Shown here: positions 41,687 through 51,068 of the stretch, piece after piece
How the letters are laid out: each line of letters opens with the position of its first letter
How positions within the stretch are numbered: the first letter of the stretch is position 1
Assembly: GCF_050107715.1 (NCBI RefSeq)
Contig: NZ_JBNILN010000002.1
Span: 124,001-188,000, forward strand
DNA length: 64,000 bases
Source: Metabacillus_B sp050107715
Lineage (GTDB): Bacteria > Bacillota > Bacilli > Bacillales > Bacillaceae
Direction of reading: 5' to 3'
The notes under the pieces: generated by a model
What the model saw: only the letters and a program-made list of their open reading frames with translations
What the model was told of the DNA's origin: nothing
Databases searched by the model: none
Program-made: the position numbers and the translations under genes

Positions 41687-42946
41687 ATGAACAATTTATT
41701 GCAGGATTTAACATTTAGAGGGCTTATAAGCCAGATAACAGATGAAGCCGGATTGGAAGAGGCATTGAATAAAGAATCCATCAAGCTGTACTCTGGATTC
41801 GATCCGACTGCGGACAGCCTGCACATCGGCCATATGCTTCCCATTCTTACATTAAAAAGATTTCAGGAGGCAGGACATCATCCAATAGCGCTGGTTGGAG
41901 GCGGTACGGGCCTGATTGGAGATCCAAGCGGGAAAAAAGCAGAAAGAACACTCAATACGGAAGACATCGTTCAGCTCTGGTCACAGCGGATCAAAGATCA
42001 GCTATCCAGATTCCTTGATTTTAAAGCTGAAAAAAATCCGGCTGTCCTTGCTAACAATTTCGACTGGCTTGGAAAAATGGACATTATTGAATTCCTGCGG
42101 GATGTAGGCAAATATTTCGGTGTGAATTACATGCTGGCAAAGGATTCTGTGAAAACAAGAATCGAATCCGGTATTTCTTTCACAGAATTCAGCTACATGA
42201 TTCTTCAATCCTACGATTTCCTTAACCTATACCAAAACGAAGGCTGCAAGCTTCAAATTGGCGGAAGTGACCAATGGGGAAACATCACAGCAGGTCTTGA
42301 ACTGATCCGTAAAACCGATGGGGATGCAAAAGCATTCGGACTGACCATTCCGCTCGTAACAAAGGCGGATGGAACGAAATTCGGGAAAACGGAGGGCGGA
42401 GCGGTGTGGCTTGACCGCGAAAAAACTTCCCCTTATGAGTTCTACCAATTCTGGATTAATGCAGATGACCGGGATGTAGTAAAATACTTAAAATACTTCA
42501 CTTTCCTGTCCCATGAAGAAATCAATACTCTTGAGAAGGAAGTACAGGAAGCTCCGGAGAAGAGAACGGCTCAGAAACGCCTGGCCGAGGAAGTAACTGC
42601 AATGGTACACGGAGAGGAAGCGCTCAATCAATCCATCCGTATCTCTAAGGCTTTGTTCAGCGGGGACATTAAAGCATTAAGCGGAGAGGAAATCAAACAG
42701 GGCTTTAAGGATGTACCTGCTCATCAGGCAAGCAGCAAGGAGACCGGTCTGGTCGAACTGCTCGTGGAAGCCGGCATTTCTCCTTCGAAAAGACAGGCAC
42801 GGGAGGATATTACCAACGGTGCTGTTTATATAAACGGAGAACGAAAACAGGAGCTTGATTACGTTCTGCAGGCTGAGGACAGGATAGATGACGAATTTAC
42901 GATTATCCGAAGAGGGAAGAAGAAATATACAATGATCCAATTCTAG
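41687..42946 (+). CDS. tyrS: Tyrosyl-tRNA synthetase TyrS
   Basis: 419 residues, class Ic synthetase. It charges tRNA-Tyr via tyrosyl-adenylate. The HIGH motif (LHIGHM) is near residue 46. The KMSKS-equivalent is KFGKT in DGTKFGKTEGG near 230, the TyrS form. Tyrosine-binding residues appear in SYMILQSYDF, and the C-terminal S4 RNA-binding domain covers about 350-415. It is controlled by the T-box leader and ends at a terminator. Confidence 0.97.
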   Translation: MNNLLQDLTFRGLISQITDEAGLEEALNKESIKLYSGFDPTADSLHIGHMLPILTLKRFQEAGHHPIALVGGGTGLIGDPSGKKAERTLNTEDIVQLWSQRIKDQLSRFLDFKAEKNPAVLANNFDWLGKMDIIEFLRDVGKYFGVNYMLAKDSVKTRIESGISFTEFSYMILQSYDFLNLYQNEGCKLQIGGSDQWGNITAGLELIRKTDGDAKAFGLTIPLVTKADGTKFGKTEGGAVWLDREKTSPYEFYQFWINADDRDVVKYLKYFTFLSHEEINTLEKEVQEAPEKRTAQKRLAEEVTAMVHGEEALNQSIRISKALFSGDIKALSGEEIKQGFKDVPAHQASSKETGLVELLVEAGISPSKRQAREDITNGAVYINGERKQELDYVLQAEDRIDDEFTIIRRGKKKYTMIQF

Positions 42947-42950
42947 ACTG

Positions 42951-42990
42951 AAAAGGCTGGTTCCGCTTTGCTGCGGGATCAGCCTTTTTA
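42951..42990 (+). terminator. Terminator after tyrS
   Basis: AAAAGGCTGG..TCC and GGGATCAGCCTTTTT form an interrupted stem with T-run. Confidence 0.8.
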
Positions 42991-43136
42991 GTATGGGAAC
43001 CAACCGGACTGGTCTGGAAGAAAAAAACTTCTGCTGGGGGAGTTCGAATAAGGAAACAAAAAAATGAGCTTTAAAAGTACATTTTCTAAACGTGGGCATA
43101 GGATAATTTGAAAATAAAGCTGAAGGGAAGGGTTAG

Positions 43137-43664
43137 ATGCACCCATACTATAATGATCCATATCATCAAGGCTACAGCTGCAGGCAGTCTGCTTACTGGA
43201 CTTATCCTTACGGCAATAATCAAGGGGGCTTCAGCAGAATTCCGCTGAAGGATTACGGCAAAAATCCGTTGGTTTTGAATATTGATGAAGCAACAAAGAA
43301 GAATAATAATTTCCGTACAGCTTTATGGACCGGAACTTATTTGCAGACGACACTGATGAGCATTCCTCCGGGCGGAGATATCGGATTGGAGATGCATCCT
43401 GACGTTGATCAATTTATACGGATCGAGCAAGGGCAAGGAATGGTCCAAATGGGGAAAAATAAAAACAATTTACCCTTTCAAGCGAATGTATTTGATGACT
43501 ATGCCATCTTTATACCGGCAGGAACATGGCATAATCTAACCAATACAGGAAATGAACCCATTAAGCTTTATTCGATATACGCCCCTCCTAACCATCCGTT
43601 TGGAACGGTTCATGCAACCAAACAGGATGCTTTGGCAGCAGAAGAAGGATATATGCAGGGGTAA
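43137..43664 (+). CDS. Cupin-domain protein
   Basis: 175 residues. After a tyrosine/histidine-rich N-terminus (about 1-30) comes a single cupin barrel: the first motif is around IGLEMHPDVDQFIRIEQGQG (about 81-100) and the second around FIPAGTWHNLTNTGNEPIKLY (about 122-142), with metal-binding histidines. It resembles the mannose-6-phosphate-isomerase-like cupins of Bacillus, some of which are spore-associated; the substrate is unknown. GAAGGGAAGGG precedes the ATG. It is convergent with rpsD. Confidence 0.82.
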   Translation: MHPYYNDPYHQGYSCRQSAYWTYPYGNNQGGFSRIPLKDYGKNPLVLNIDEATKKNNNFRTALWTGTYLQTTLMSIPPGGDIGLEMHPDVDQFIRIEQGQGMVQMGKNKNNLPFQANVFDDYAIFIPAGTWHNLTNTGNEPIKLYSIYAPPNHPFGTVHATKQDALAAEEGYMQG

Positions 43665-43695
43665 GTATTATAGTAGGGCAGCGCATATGCAAAAG

Positions 43696-43741
43696 AAAAA
43701 CCCCCTGAAATCGCTGAGAACCAGCATTTCAGAGGGTTTTT
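43696..43741. terminator. Bidirectional terminator between the cupin gene and rpsD
   Basis: AAAAACCCCCTGAAA and TTTCAGAGGGTTTTT form a long stem with T-runs on both strands. Confidence 0.85.
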
Positions 43742-43766
43742 GTGTGCTAATCTGCAAAGTGCAGGA

Positions 43767-44369
43767 TTAACGGGAGTAGAACTCAACGATAAGAGATTCG
43801 TTAATTTCAGCTGGAAGCTCGGAACGCTCAGGAAAGCGAGTGTAAGTTCCTTCAAGCTTGTCAGCATCGAAAGTCAAGTATTCAGGAACGAAGCTGTTTA
43901 CTTCCATAGCTTCTTTCACGATATCAAGATTACGGGATTTTTCACGCAATGTGATCACTTGACCAGGTTTCACTTGGAAAGATGGAATGTCAACGCGAGC
44001 GTTGTCAACCATGATGTGACCGTGGTTTACCAATTGACGGGCCTGACGGCGTGTGCGCGCAAGACCAAGACGGTAAACAACGTTGTCAAGGCGGGATTCA
44101 AGCAAAGCCATGAAGCTCTCACCAAGGATCCCTTTCATTTTTCCAGCTTTAACGAACGTGTTGCGGAACTGGCGCTCGTTTACTCCGTACATATGACGAA
44201 GCTTTTGTTTTTCCTGAAGTTGAAGACCATACTCAGAAAGTTTTTTACGCTGTCCGGGACCGTGTTGTCCAGGAGCGTAAGGGCGTTTTTCTAATTCTTT
44301 ACCTGTACCGCTTAGAGAGATTCCAAGACGGCGGGATAGTTTCCAGCTAGGGCCAGTATAACGAGACAT
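43767..44369 (-). CDS. rpsD: Ribosomal protein S4
   Basis: 200 residues, the full bacterial S4. It binds the 5' domain of 16S rRNA early in 30S assembly. The start MSRYTGPSWKLSRRLG and the S4 RNA-binding domain (about 91-150, DNVVYRLGLARTRRQARQLVNHGHI) are unmistakable. The gene stands alone outside the large ribosomal operons, as in B. subtilis, with its own promoter and a 190-base leader. S4 of B. subtilis represses its own synthesis through that leader. Confidence 0.98.
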   Translation of the reverse strand: MSRYTGPSWKLSRRLGISLSGTGKELEKRPYAPGQHGPGQRKKLSEYGLQLQEKQKLRHMYGVNERQFRNTFVKAGKMKGILGESFMALLESRLDNVVYRLGLARTRRQARQLVNHGHIMVDNARVDIPSFQVKPGQVITLREKSRNLDIVKEAMEVNSFVPEYLTFDADKLEGTYTRFPERSELPAEINESLIVEFYSR

Positions 44370-44558
44370 TATATGACTCCTCCTTGTGTTTTTATTTTGT
44401 ATAAAATAAAAACCAGACCGAACCTTACATGTATGACCATTATGTTTTCATGCATCCTCGCTCCAGCAGCAGGGAGTTACTCGATGCACCTCGTGTCAGG
44501 CACGGGAACAAAATGGGGACATCTATGCGATTCTGAGGCTGCAATATTTTACACAACA
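44370..44558 (-). promoter_or_regulatory. rpsD leader, probable S4 autoregulatory RNA
   Basis: The transcript region upstream of rpsD folds into CGTG/CACG (about 44489-44507) and a longer TGCATC..CTCC / GGAG..GATGCA hairpin (44451-44488). B. subtilis rpsD is known to be repressed by S4 binding to its leader. I infer the same here from position and structure, not from a covariance match. Confidence 0.55.
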
Positions 44559-44564
44559 ACTAAC

Positions 44565-44593
44565 ATTATAATCTCCAGCAAGTGTGAAGTCAA
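44565..44593 (-). promoter_or_regulatory. Strong SigA promoter for rpsD
   Basis: On the minus strand TTGACT (44593-44588), exactly 17 bases, TATAAT (44570-44565). Confidence 0.85.
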
Positions 44594-44706
44594 GGGTGAA
44601 TTCCAAATGCTCTGAAGGGAAAAGTTCAACTATGGCGGGAGCAGGTTTTATGATATAATAAATCTATAAAATTTACTTAATTTGGAACTTAATGGGTGGT
44701 CCGTGC

Positions 44707-46527
44707 ATGCAACAAACAAACAGCATCTTAACCTCGCTAAACGGCCGATTTTTTGCTTATTTATATACTGAAAGACCAGACCAATCTCTTGAGAAGGCAG
44801 CGCAGTGGCTGGCTTCTGAGCTCAAGGAATTATTCAGGGCAGGGAAGGTTTCTATATCCTGCTACTATTCTGCCAGCGATCCTCTGCTGCCGTATTATAC
44901 GGCAAGCACTGCCCCTCAGCAAATAAGAGATTCTTCCCTGCCTGAGGTGAAAGAAGAGCTGTTTGCAAATGGTTTTTCAGAAAAGGCAAATCAATGCAGG
45001 CTGCTTCTTGGAGCCCCTTCTAATGAATGGTTTTCTATTCTTGAAATTCTGGACGCGGCTGCAATGGATAAAACCTGGCTGCCGGACTTAAGCAATGCCT
45101 GCTTCGAATTTTTATTCTATTGCAGAGAAGCAGAATTAAGCGCCTTAAATTCAAGAAAACATTCCCATCTATATGAAATGACGGAGCGGTTCCATTCATC
45201 CATGGATAAAGATCAGGTTCTCGTTAAGCTAATTGAGTCTCTTCAAAATATGTATACGGAAAACATATTTTATTTGTTTCTATCTCACGATAATGACAGT
45301 AAGCTGGATCTTCCTACAAAAGACTTGTATTTCGATGAAAAAGGGTCGGCTGACAGTGCTATGGAGGCTTTTCTGACTGGGACCTTAAAAATGGACAGAA
45401 CGGCAGCCGGACAGCTGCACGTGTATATCCCGCTGAAGGGGCGCCAGGGGGTTTACGGCGTTCTGGAGGTTATATCAGGAAAAGCTGCTCCTATTAAAGA
45501 GTCAGAGGTTACGTTCATTATGATGCTTGCGAATGCTGCAGGAAATGCAATGGAAAACGCACAGCTTTATCAGCAGTCCCGCAAATTAATTGATGACTTG
45601 CGGCTTATTAATGAAACCTCCCATCAGCTTAATAAAAATCTCCCGCTCAAGGATACGATGAAATACCTTTCTAATCGGATTATCCGCTCATTTAATGCAA
45701 TGGAAGCCGGTTTTTTTTACAGGGACTCCTCCGGAAACTATCAGCTTTTGCCGGGGAGCACCGGTTTTTTTATCACAGAAGAGGCTGAACCTTACGTCAG
45801 CTTAGTGCTTTCAAGAATCGAAAATGAGAAAGAGGGCATCTTTATCGGGAGCCTTGGAACGGAGACCGTTTCCGGTTTATTTAAATGCCTTATGGCCGTG
45901 CCAATGATGGAAAATGAGCAGATAAAAGGCTTTGCCATCGCCCTGCATTCAGTTCCATACCAATTCACGTTCGAAACATTTAAGCTGCTGCAGTCTCTTA
46001 TCCATCATTCAGCCCTTGCTCTGACCAATTCGATGCTGCGGGAGGAGCTTGAGGCGCTTGTAAAAACAGATAATTTAACGAAGCTGTTTTCAAGGAACTA
46101 TTTAAATGAGCGGATCCGGCAGTCGATGAAAGAGGAAAGAAACGGCGTATTTTTGTTAATTGATATTGATAATTTTAAAAATATTAATGATACATATGGC
46201 CATCAGGTTGGAGATGAAGTCCTCATCCAGGTAGGCGGTATTATCAAAAGCAGCATCCGGGAGAATGATGTGGGAGCCAGATGGGGCGGAGAAGAGCTTG
46301 CCATCTACCTTCCGCAGGTCGACTTGGAAGCGGGAATTGCAGTTGCAAGCCGTCTTGTAGAAAGAGTAAAAAACGTAACTGCACCTACTGTGACTATTTC
46401 CTGCGGTGTATCCGTCTGGGAGGCGGAGGGAGAAGACACCCCTAAAAGGCTTTTTCTAAGAGCGGATCGTGCTTTGTATGAGGCGAAAAGCAATGGAAAG
46501 GATCAAGTTGTGGTCCAGCCACTATGA
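44707..46527 (+). CDS. dgcP: Diguanylate cyclase DgcP (YtrP)
   Basis: 606 residues, soluble. The N-terminal 440 residues contain sensory GAF-like regions (for example GRQGVYGVLEVISGKAAP near 245). The C-terminal GGDEF domain (about 445-606) has LLIDIDNFKNINDTYGHQVGDEV and the active motif GGEEL at 527-531. An RxxD inhibitory site (R518-D521) lies five residues before it. It should make c-di-GMP from two GTP with product inhibition. The B. subtilis gene (ytrP) has the same position next to rpsD. I place the start at 44707 after GGGTGG. A TGATATAAT extended -10 lies at 44651-44659. It is a plausible source of c-di-GMP for the Pel locus here. Confidence 0.93.
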   Translation: MQQTNSILTSLNGRFFAYLYTERPDQSLEKAAQWLASELKELFRAGKVSISCYYSASDPLLPYYTASTAPQQIRDSSLPEVKEELFANGFSEKANQCRLLLGAPSNEWFSILEILDAAAMDKTWLPDLSNACFEFLFYCREAELSALNSRKHSHLYEMTERFHSSMDKDQVLVKLIESLQNMYTENIFYLFLSHDNDSKLDLPTKDLYFDEKGSADSAMEAFLTGTLKMDRTAAGQLHVYIPLKGRQGVYGVLEVISGKAAPIKESEVTFIMMLANAAGNAMENAQLYQQSRKLIDDLRLINETSHQLNKNLPLKDTMKYLSNRIIRSFNAMEAGFFYRDSSGNYQLLPGSTGFFITEEAEPYVSLVLSRIENEKEGIFIGSLGTETVSGLFKCLMAVPMMENEQIKGFAIALHSVPYQFTFETFKLLQSLIHHSALALTNSMLREELEALVKTDNLTKLFSRNYLNERIRQSMKEERNGVFLLIDIDNFKNINDTYGHQVGDEVLIQVGGIIKSSIRENDVGARWGGEELAIYLPQVDLEAGIAVASRLVERVKNVTAPTVTISCGVSVWEAEGEDTPKRLFLRADRALYEAKSNGKDQVVVQPL

Positions 46528-46560
46528 AAAAGCGTCCGGCATAGGTGCCGGACGCTTTTT
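46527..46560 (+). terminator. Terminator after dgcP
   Basis: AAAAAGCGTCCGGC and GCCGGACGCTTTTT form a perfect 14-bp stem. Confidence 0.92.
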
Positions 46561-46610
46561 CGTGCATTGGAGTAAAGCCGAACATCATGATGGCTGGTAT
46601 GAGTAGGGGG

Positions 46611-46695
46611 GAAAGCACGGTTTTGATTTTCCACCCGCTGATTGGAGCGGAAAGCGGACCCCCGTTAGCTGCAATCAGCAGCCAAAGTTAACAGA
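46611..46695. repeat. Shortened copy of the long inverted-repeat element
   Basis: GCTGATTGGAGCGGAAAGCGG and CTGCAATCAGCAGC correspond to the two ends of the complete copy at 23924-24057. The centre is deleted. TTGATTTTCCACC before it also matches the flank of the complete copy. Confidence 0.65.
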
Positions 46696-46697
46696 AC

Positions 46698-47177
46698 TTA
46701 AAGAAAAGGAAGCAGAGCTTCTGCAAATTTTTCCAGGTACTCTTTATCCGTTTCGTTAAATCTCTTGAATGATGGGCTGTCTATGTCAAGAACACCAAAG
46801 ACTTGACCATTCTTAACAAGAGGGATGACAATTTCAGAGTTCGTAGCGCCATCACAGGCAATGTGTCCAGGAAATTGATGAACGTCTTCAACAAGCTGTG
46901 TTTTCCCGGTGGCAGCGGCTGTTCCGCATACTCCTTTGCCGGAAGGAATGCGCACACAGGCTGGGAGGCCCTGGAAAGGCCCTAACACCAGCTCTCCCTC
47001 TTTCATTAAATAGAACCCAACCCAATTTACATCTTCAAGAAACTGGTTTAGCAGAGCTGATGCATTCGATAGGTTGGCAATCTGATCGTGCTCATCTTCA
47101 AGCAATGCTTGGAGCTGCTTAATCACTAATTCATAATTTTCTTTCGAGTTATTCGAATATTTTTCGACATGAAACAT
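46698..47177 (-). CDS. ytsP: YtsP, free methionine-(R)-sulfoxide reductase (GAF fold)
   Basis: 159 residues forming one GAF domain. GKGVCGTAAATGKTQLVEDV and HIACDGATNSEIVIP carry the conserved cysteines of the fRMsr family, which reduces free L-methionine-R-sulfoxide, and VLDIDSPSF is another signature. It protects against oxidation and recycles methionine. The ATG has AAGGAGATC upstream. It lies between dgcP and refZ as in B. subtilis. Confidence 0.9.
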   Translation of the reverse strand: MFHVEKYSNNSKENYELVIKQLQALLEDEHDQIANLSNASALLNQFLEDVNWVGFYLMKEGELVLGPFQGLPACVRIPSGKGVCGTAAATGKTQLVEDVHQFPGHIACDGATNSEIVIPLVKNGQVFGVLDIDSPSFKRFNETDKEYLEKFAEALLPFL

Positions 47178-47310
47178 GAATGATCTCCTTCTTTCTATCT
47201 ATTATATGAATCCAGGCTTCTTCCTGACAGAATTTTGTCGAGAATATGATAAAGGATTCCTGTTCCCTCTATGGAATGATGTATCAAGAATATACTAAGG
47301 GGTGAGCCGT

Positions 47311-47943
47311 GTGAAACAGGAAAACGTAAACATGACCAGGGAGAAGATTATCCAGTCTGCAATTGCTCTGTTTAATACAAATGGCTTCACTGGAACTTCC
47401 GTCAGGGCCATTGCTAAAAAAGCGAACGTTAACGTCGCTCATATCTCCTATTATTTCAATGGGAAGACAGGCCTGATGGAACACCTTGTTTCCCGGTTTT
47501 ATGAAGGGTACCTTCAGGTTATGGAAGCTGCCATCCTCGCTGATATGGACAAAAGTCCAATCGTACGGCTTACCCGTTTAGTATTTGATATTTTAAACTA
47601 CCAGCAGGAAAGACGTCAATTGACGCGATTTGTGTATCGGGAAATCACCCTGGATACAACCCTGATCCGGGAGGTAATGAGTACGTATATGGTGAAAGAA
47701 AAGTTTTTGCTGGCCACCCTTTTAGAAGAGGGAATAGCGGACAGCAGCTTAAATAAAATCCCAGTGGGGCATTTTATCGTCCAGCTGAAAGCGATGCTGA
47801 CAATGCCGTTCTTGCAGCCGCAGTATATTGCTGAAGTCCTCTATTTGCAGCCGCATGAAAATTACTTTGTGAAACAATATTTTCATGAGCTTGAAAATTG
47901 GCTCGCTTTTATGCTCACACCGAAAGTACAGGCTATTTTATAA
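47311..47943 (+). CDS. refZ: RefZ (YttP), TetR-family regulator of FtsZ assembly
   Basis: About 210 residues. The N-terminal TetR helix-turn-helix (about 10-55) includes GTSVRAIAKKANVNVAHISYYF. The C-terminal ligand/dimer domain is helical. In B. subtilis RefZ binds motifs near the origin and helps reposition the Z ring and chromosome at the start of sporulation. I prefer GTG 47311, with AAGGGGTGA upstream; GTG 47302 and ATG 47332 are alternatives. Its 3' end overlaps the convergent hisJ by 11 bases. Confidence 0.88.
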   Translation: MKQENVNMTREKIIQSAIALFNTNGFTGTSVRAIAKKANVNVAHISYYFNGKTGLMEHLVSRFYEGYLQVMEAAILADMDKSPIVRLTRLVFDILNYQQERRQLTRFVYREITLDTTLIREVMSTYMVKEKFLLATLLEEGIADSSLNKIPVGHFIVQLKAMLTMPFLQPQYIAEVLYLQPHENYFVKQYFHELENWLAFMLTPKVQAIL

Positions 47944-48739
47944 CCATTTCTTCATATGTTTCATAATCCGCTCCAGTATCAGATGCAATGTGCGCATCTG
48001 ATCCATATACGAGGGGAATTCCCATTTCCCGTGCTAAAACAGCTGCCTTTTCGTATGGATAAGGAACCCGGCAATTGGTTTTCCTAAGGCCTGCCGTATT
48101 ATAGTCCAATTCATAGCCGGCTTTTCTGACCAATTCAAGCAGCCGGCTCACCGTCATGAAATCCCACTCCGGAGCAGGGAAAAGTTTTTTGAATTTATGA
48201 GCAAGGGTAATATGCCCGATCCTTTTCGGCTTGTATTTTCCAAGGTCTGCCAGTATGGAGCGTTCGACCGTCTTGTAATAGAGCTCGTACGTTTTTTCTG
48301 GAGAGCCTGTCAGTCGGGAAAGCTCATCAAACCCTTCCTCGCTGTAATCCAGACAGTAATAAGAGGAACGGTGCAGAAGAAAATGAACGGAAAGAATTCC
48401 ATCATCCATCACTTCCCCGTATTCATCCAGAAAACTGGCTGTAGCTGCTTCGAATCCTTCAATATAATCTACTTCAAACCCAAGCTTAATCATTAAATCC
48501 TTTGAGTATTCCTTTTTGACCTCTTGAACGTCATGGATATACTGCTCTATCCGAGTCAGCGGCAACGAGCTGTCCTTGTCCGGAACCGGGTCTGTAAATC
48601 CGGCGGGGAGAGGGGCGTGCTCTGTAAACGTAAGCTCTGTGAAGCCAAGCCTGATGGCCCTTTCTGCATACTCATGAAGGGCATCAGAGGAGCCATGAGG
48701 GCAAAAGGGAGTATGTACATGGCCGTCAATTTTCTTCAA
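47933..48739 (-). CDS. hisJ: Histidinol-phosphatase HisJ (PHP family)
   Basis: 268 residues. PHP-domain metal phosphatase that removes phosphate from L-histidinol phosphate in histidine synthesis. The first metal motif DGHVHTPFCPHG is near residues 5-16; FTEHAPLP near 38, EVDYIEG near 89 and YGSDAH near the C-terminus supply further ligands. The start is TTG 48739 behind GGAGGAAAT. The gene stands alone, away from the his operon, as in B. subtilis. Confidence 0.93.
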   Translation of the reverse strand: MKKIDGHVHTPFCPHGSSDALHEYAERAIRLGFTELTFTEHAPLPAGFTDPVPDKDSSLPLTRIEQYIHDVQEVKKEYSKDLMIKLGFEVDYIEGFEAATASFLDEYGEVMDDGILSVHFLLHRSSYYCLDYSEEGFDELSRLTGSPEKTYELYYKTVERSILADLGKYKPKRIGHITLAHKFKKLFPAPEWDFMTVSRLLELVRKAGYELDYNTAGLRKTNCRVPYPYEKAAVLAREMGIPLVYGSDAHIASDTGADYETYEEMVIK

Positions 48740-49071
48740 TTTTATTTCCTCCTTCGCGCAAAGCAGGTAATAGGATGTAAAAAATTAAAAAAATTGGTCA
48801 AAAAATATCGTTAACATGGTATCATAAAAACATTGAAATAACATAATTTTAGCGCTTGCTTTACATATAATGTGCAAAACCGGCAGGCAGCACGAATTCT
48901 GTCCGCGGTTATCGAATAGAAGAAACAGATCTATTACGCTGGATCAATGATTGCCGGCAGCACGCCTTTCCGGCAAAGCAGACTGAAAACAAAACGCTGT
49001 AAGCCGCAAGCAGCTCACCGGGCTAAATATTGCGCTTGTGCTTTTTCTTATATACAGCAGGGGGGCCCATT
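48740..49071. other. 332-base intergenic region between hisJ and ezrA
   Basis: It must hold the divergent promoters of hisJ and ezrA. TATAAT-like sequences occur near 48830 and 48870. A GCCGG/CCGGC inverted repeat at about 48952-48976 may be a relic of the dispersed element. I see no coding sequence in it. Confidence 0.4.
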
Positions 49072-50781
49072 ATGGAAGTCGTTATTGGTTTACTGGCTGT
49101 GCTCGTTCTTTTTTTTGCAGCCGGTTATTTTATTAGAAAAAATATATACCGGGAAGTAGACCGGCTTGAAGCCAGAAAAATTGAAATTATGAATCGTTCG
49201 CTCGCCGATGAGATGGCGAGAGTGAAAGAATTAAAAATGACTGGCCAGGCAGAGGAACTCTTTGAAAAATGGAGACAGGAATGGGATGAGATCATCACCT
49301 CCCAGCTCCCTGAAGTGGAAGAGCTGCTATTTGATGCTGAAGATCATGCAGACAAATACCGGTTTAAAAAATCCAAAGAGGTGCTGAAGCATATTGAGCG
49401 GATGCTCGATGCCGCCGAGCAGAATATTGAACAGATTATTGAGGAAATCTATGAGCTTGTCACAAGTGAAGAAAGAAACAGCAGTGAAATAGAAGAGGTG
49501 AGGGAGAAGTTCAAAAAGGCGAAGAAGACGCTGCTTGCACACAGCCATACTTTTGGCAACGCACATGCTAAACTGGAAACAGCGCTGTATGAAGTCTATG
49601 AAGCCCTTAAACTTTTCGAATCTGAAACAGAGTCCGGCAACTATCTCGCTGCCAGAGAAATATTAACGAAACAGACGGCAGTTCTGGAGCAATTATGCGC
49701 TCAGATTGAAGTGATTCCTGCGCTTCTGTCCGACTGTCAGACAGTTATTCCGAATCAGCTTTCTGAAATAAAAGACGGATACGAAGAAATGGCCTCTCAA
49801 GGATATTTTCTCGGCCACATTCAGATACAAAGCGAAACCGAGCGCATTTCCGGCTCGCTTTCCCTGTTTCAAGAGAAAATCAGCCTTCTTGAAACGGAAG
49901 GAATTCATGAAAGCCTTCAGGAAATCCATGAATCCATTGAAACGATGTATGATCTGCTGGAAAAAGAAGTGCATGCCCACCACTACGTTCTGGCAGAAAC
50001 ATTAAAAACAGAGAGTGCTTTGCAGGAGCTTCATGCCGAAAAACTGATCTCCAAAGAAGAAACGGATGCTGTAAAGCTAAGCTATCATCTAAGCGAAGAA
50101 GAAACGTCCCGACTGCGCCATATCGATAAACAGATCAGTTCTCTCCAGAAACGATACACTCATATCCAGGATAAAATGGCGAATGAAAAAATCGCTTATT
50201 CCCTCCTGAAAGATGAGCTCATTGAACTGGAAAAGCAAATGTCTGATGTGAAAGCTGAACATGCTGAATACAGAGAGATGCTTCATGCCCTCCGCAAGGA
50301 AGAGCTGACAGCAAGGGAACAGCTCAGTGAGGCTAGAACGCTTCTAAGTGAAGCGGCAAGACTTGTCAGTAAAAGCAATATTCCCGGACTGCCTGCTGTT
50401 TACACAGAGCTCCTTTCAGATGCGAAGCGATCTGTGTCGCAAGTGTCCGAAAAACTAAATGAGCTTCCGCTTGACATGGTAGCCGTTAACGTTCTGCTTG
50501 AAGATGCCGTTTCTGCCTCTGCGAAGGTCCGCGAGCAAACGGAGGATATGATTGAGCAGGTCTACTATGTAGAAAAAATCATCCAGTACGGGAACCGCTT
50601 TAGAAGCCGCGATGAAAACCTGTCAAGAGAGCTGAGTGAAGCAGAGAAGCTGTTCCGGCATTATGAGTACGAAAGCTCCCTGAAAAAAGCTGCGACGGCC
50701 ATTGAAACAGTGGAACCAGGTTCCTTTGAAAAAATTGGGTCTCTAGTCGAGGAAGATTTGGAAGAACTTAAAAATAAATGA
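49072..50781 (+). CDS. ezrA: Septation ring formation regulator EzrA
   Basis: 569 residues. One N-terminal transmembrane helix (about 2-21) is followed by a long all-helical, spectrin-like coiled-coil cytosolic region rich in E, K and L. EzrA restrains FtsZ assembly at improper sites, joins the divisome and links it to cell-wall enzymes. The start at 49072 follows AGGGGGG; an in-frame ATG 14 codons earlier adds an unrelated lead. A perfect terminator follows. Confidence 0.96.
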   Translation: MEVVIGLLAVLVLFFAAGYFIRKNIYREVDRLEARKIEIMNRSLADEMARVKELKMTGQAEELFEKWRQEWDEIITSQLPEVEELLFDAEDHADKYRFKKSKEVLKHIERMLDAAEQNIEQIIEEIYELVTSEERNSSEIEEVREKFKKAKKTLLAHSHTFGNAHAKLETALYEVYEALKLFESETESGNYLAAREILTKQTAVLEQLCAQIEVIPALLSDCQTVIPNQLSEIKDGYEEMASQGYFLGHIQIQSETERISGSLSLFQEKISLLETEGIHESLQEIHESIETMYDLLEKEVHAHHYVLAETLKTESALQELHAEKLISKEETDAVKLSYHLSEEETSRLRHIDKQISSLQKRYTHIQDKMANEKIAYSLLKDELIELEKQMSDVKAEHAEYREMLHALRKEELTAREQLSEARTLLSEAARLVSKSNIPGLPAVYTELLSDAKRSVSQVSEKLNELPLDMVAVNVLLEDAVSASAKVREQTEDMIEQVYYVEKIIQYGNRFRSRDENLSRELSEAEKLFRHYEYESSLKKAATAIETVEPGSFEKIGSLVEEDLEELKNK

Positions 50782-50782
50782 G

Positions 50783-50813
50783 AAAAAGGACCGCTCACAG
50801 AGCGGTCCTTTTT
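50783..50813 (+). terminator. Terminator after ezrA
   Basis: AAAAAGGACCGCT and AGCGGTCCTTTTT with a short loop. Confidence 0.92.
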
Positions 50814-51068
50814 CTCATGCAGCCCGATGCATACCGTGGGTTTCTTTGTGAAAATAATAATCAGGGGGTGAAGCACACCGCCAGCGGGCAAAAATAGAAA
50901 TCAACGGGAACAAACCAAATTTAAAAGGGGTGTGAGCGTGACACTTGATGAACTGCCCCCCTTTTTCACTTAGCCGCCAGCGGAAGGAATGAGTATACCT
51001 AACGAATTTACTGCTCTCCTGTTATACGCCAGCGCACTTTGCCGGTTTACCGTCCCTAATCATAACGT

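Noticed and set aside
43740..44294. A 184-codon open frame antisense to rpsD
   Set aside because: Lies over a highly expressed ribosomal gene and has no family features or ribosome-binding site.
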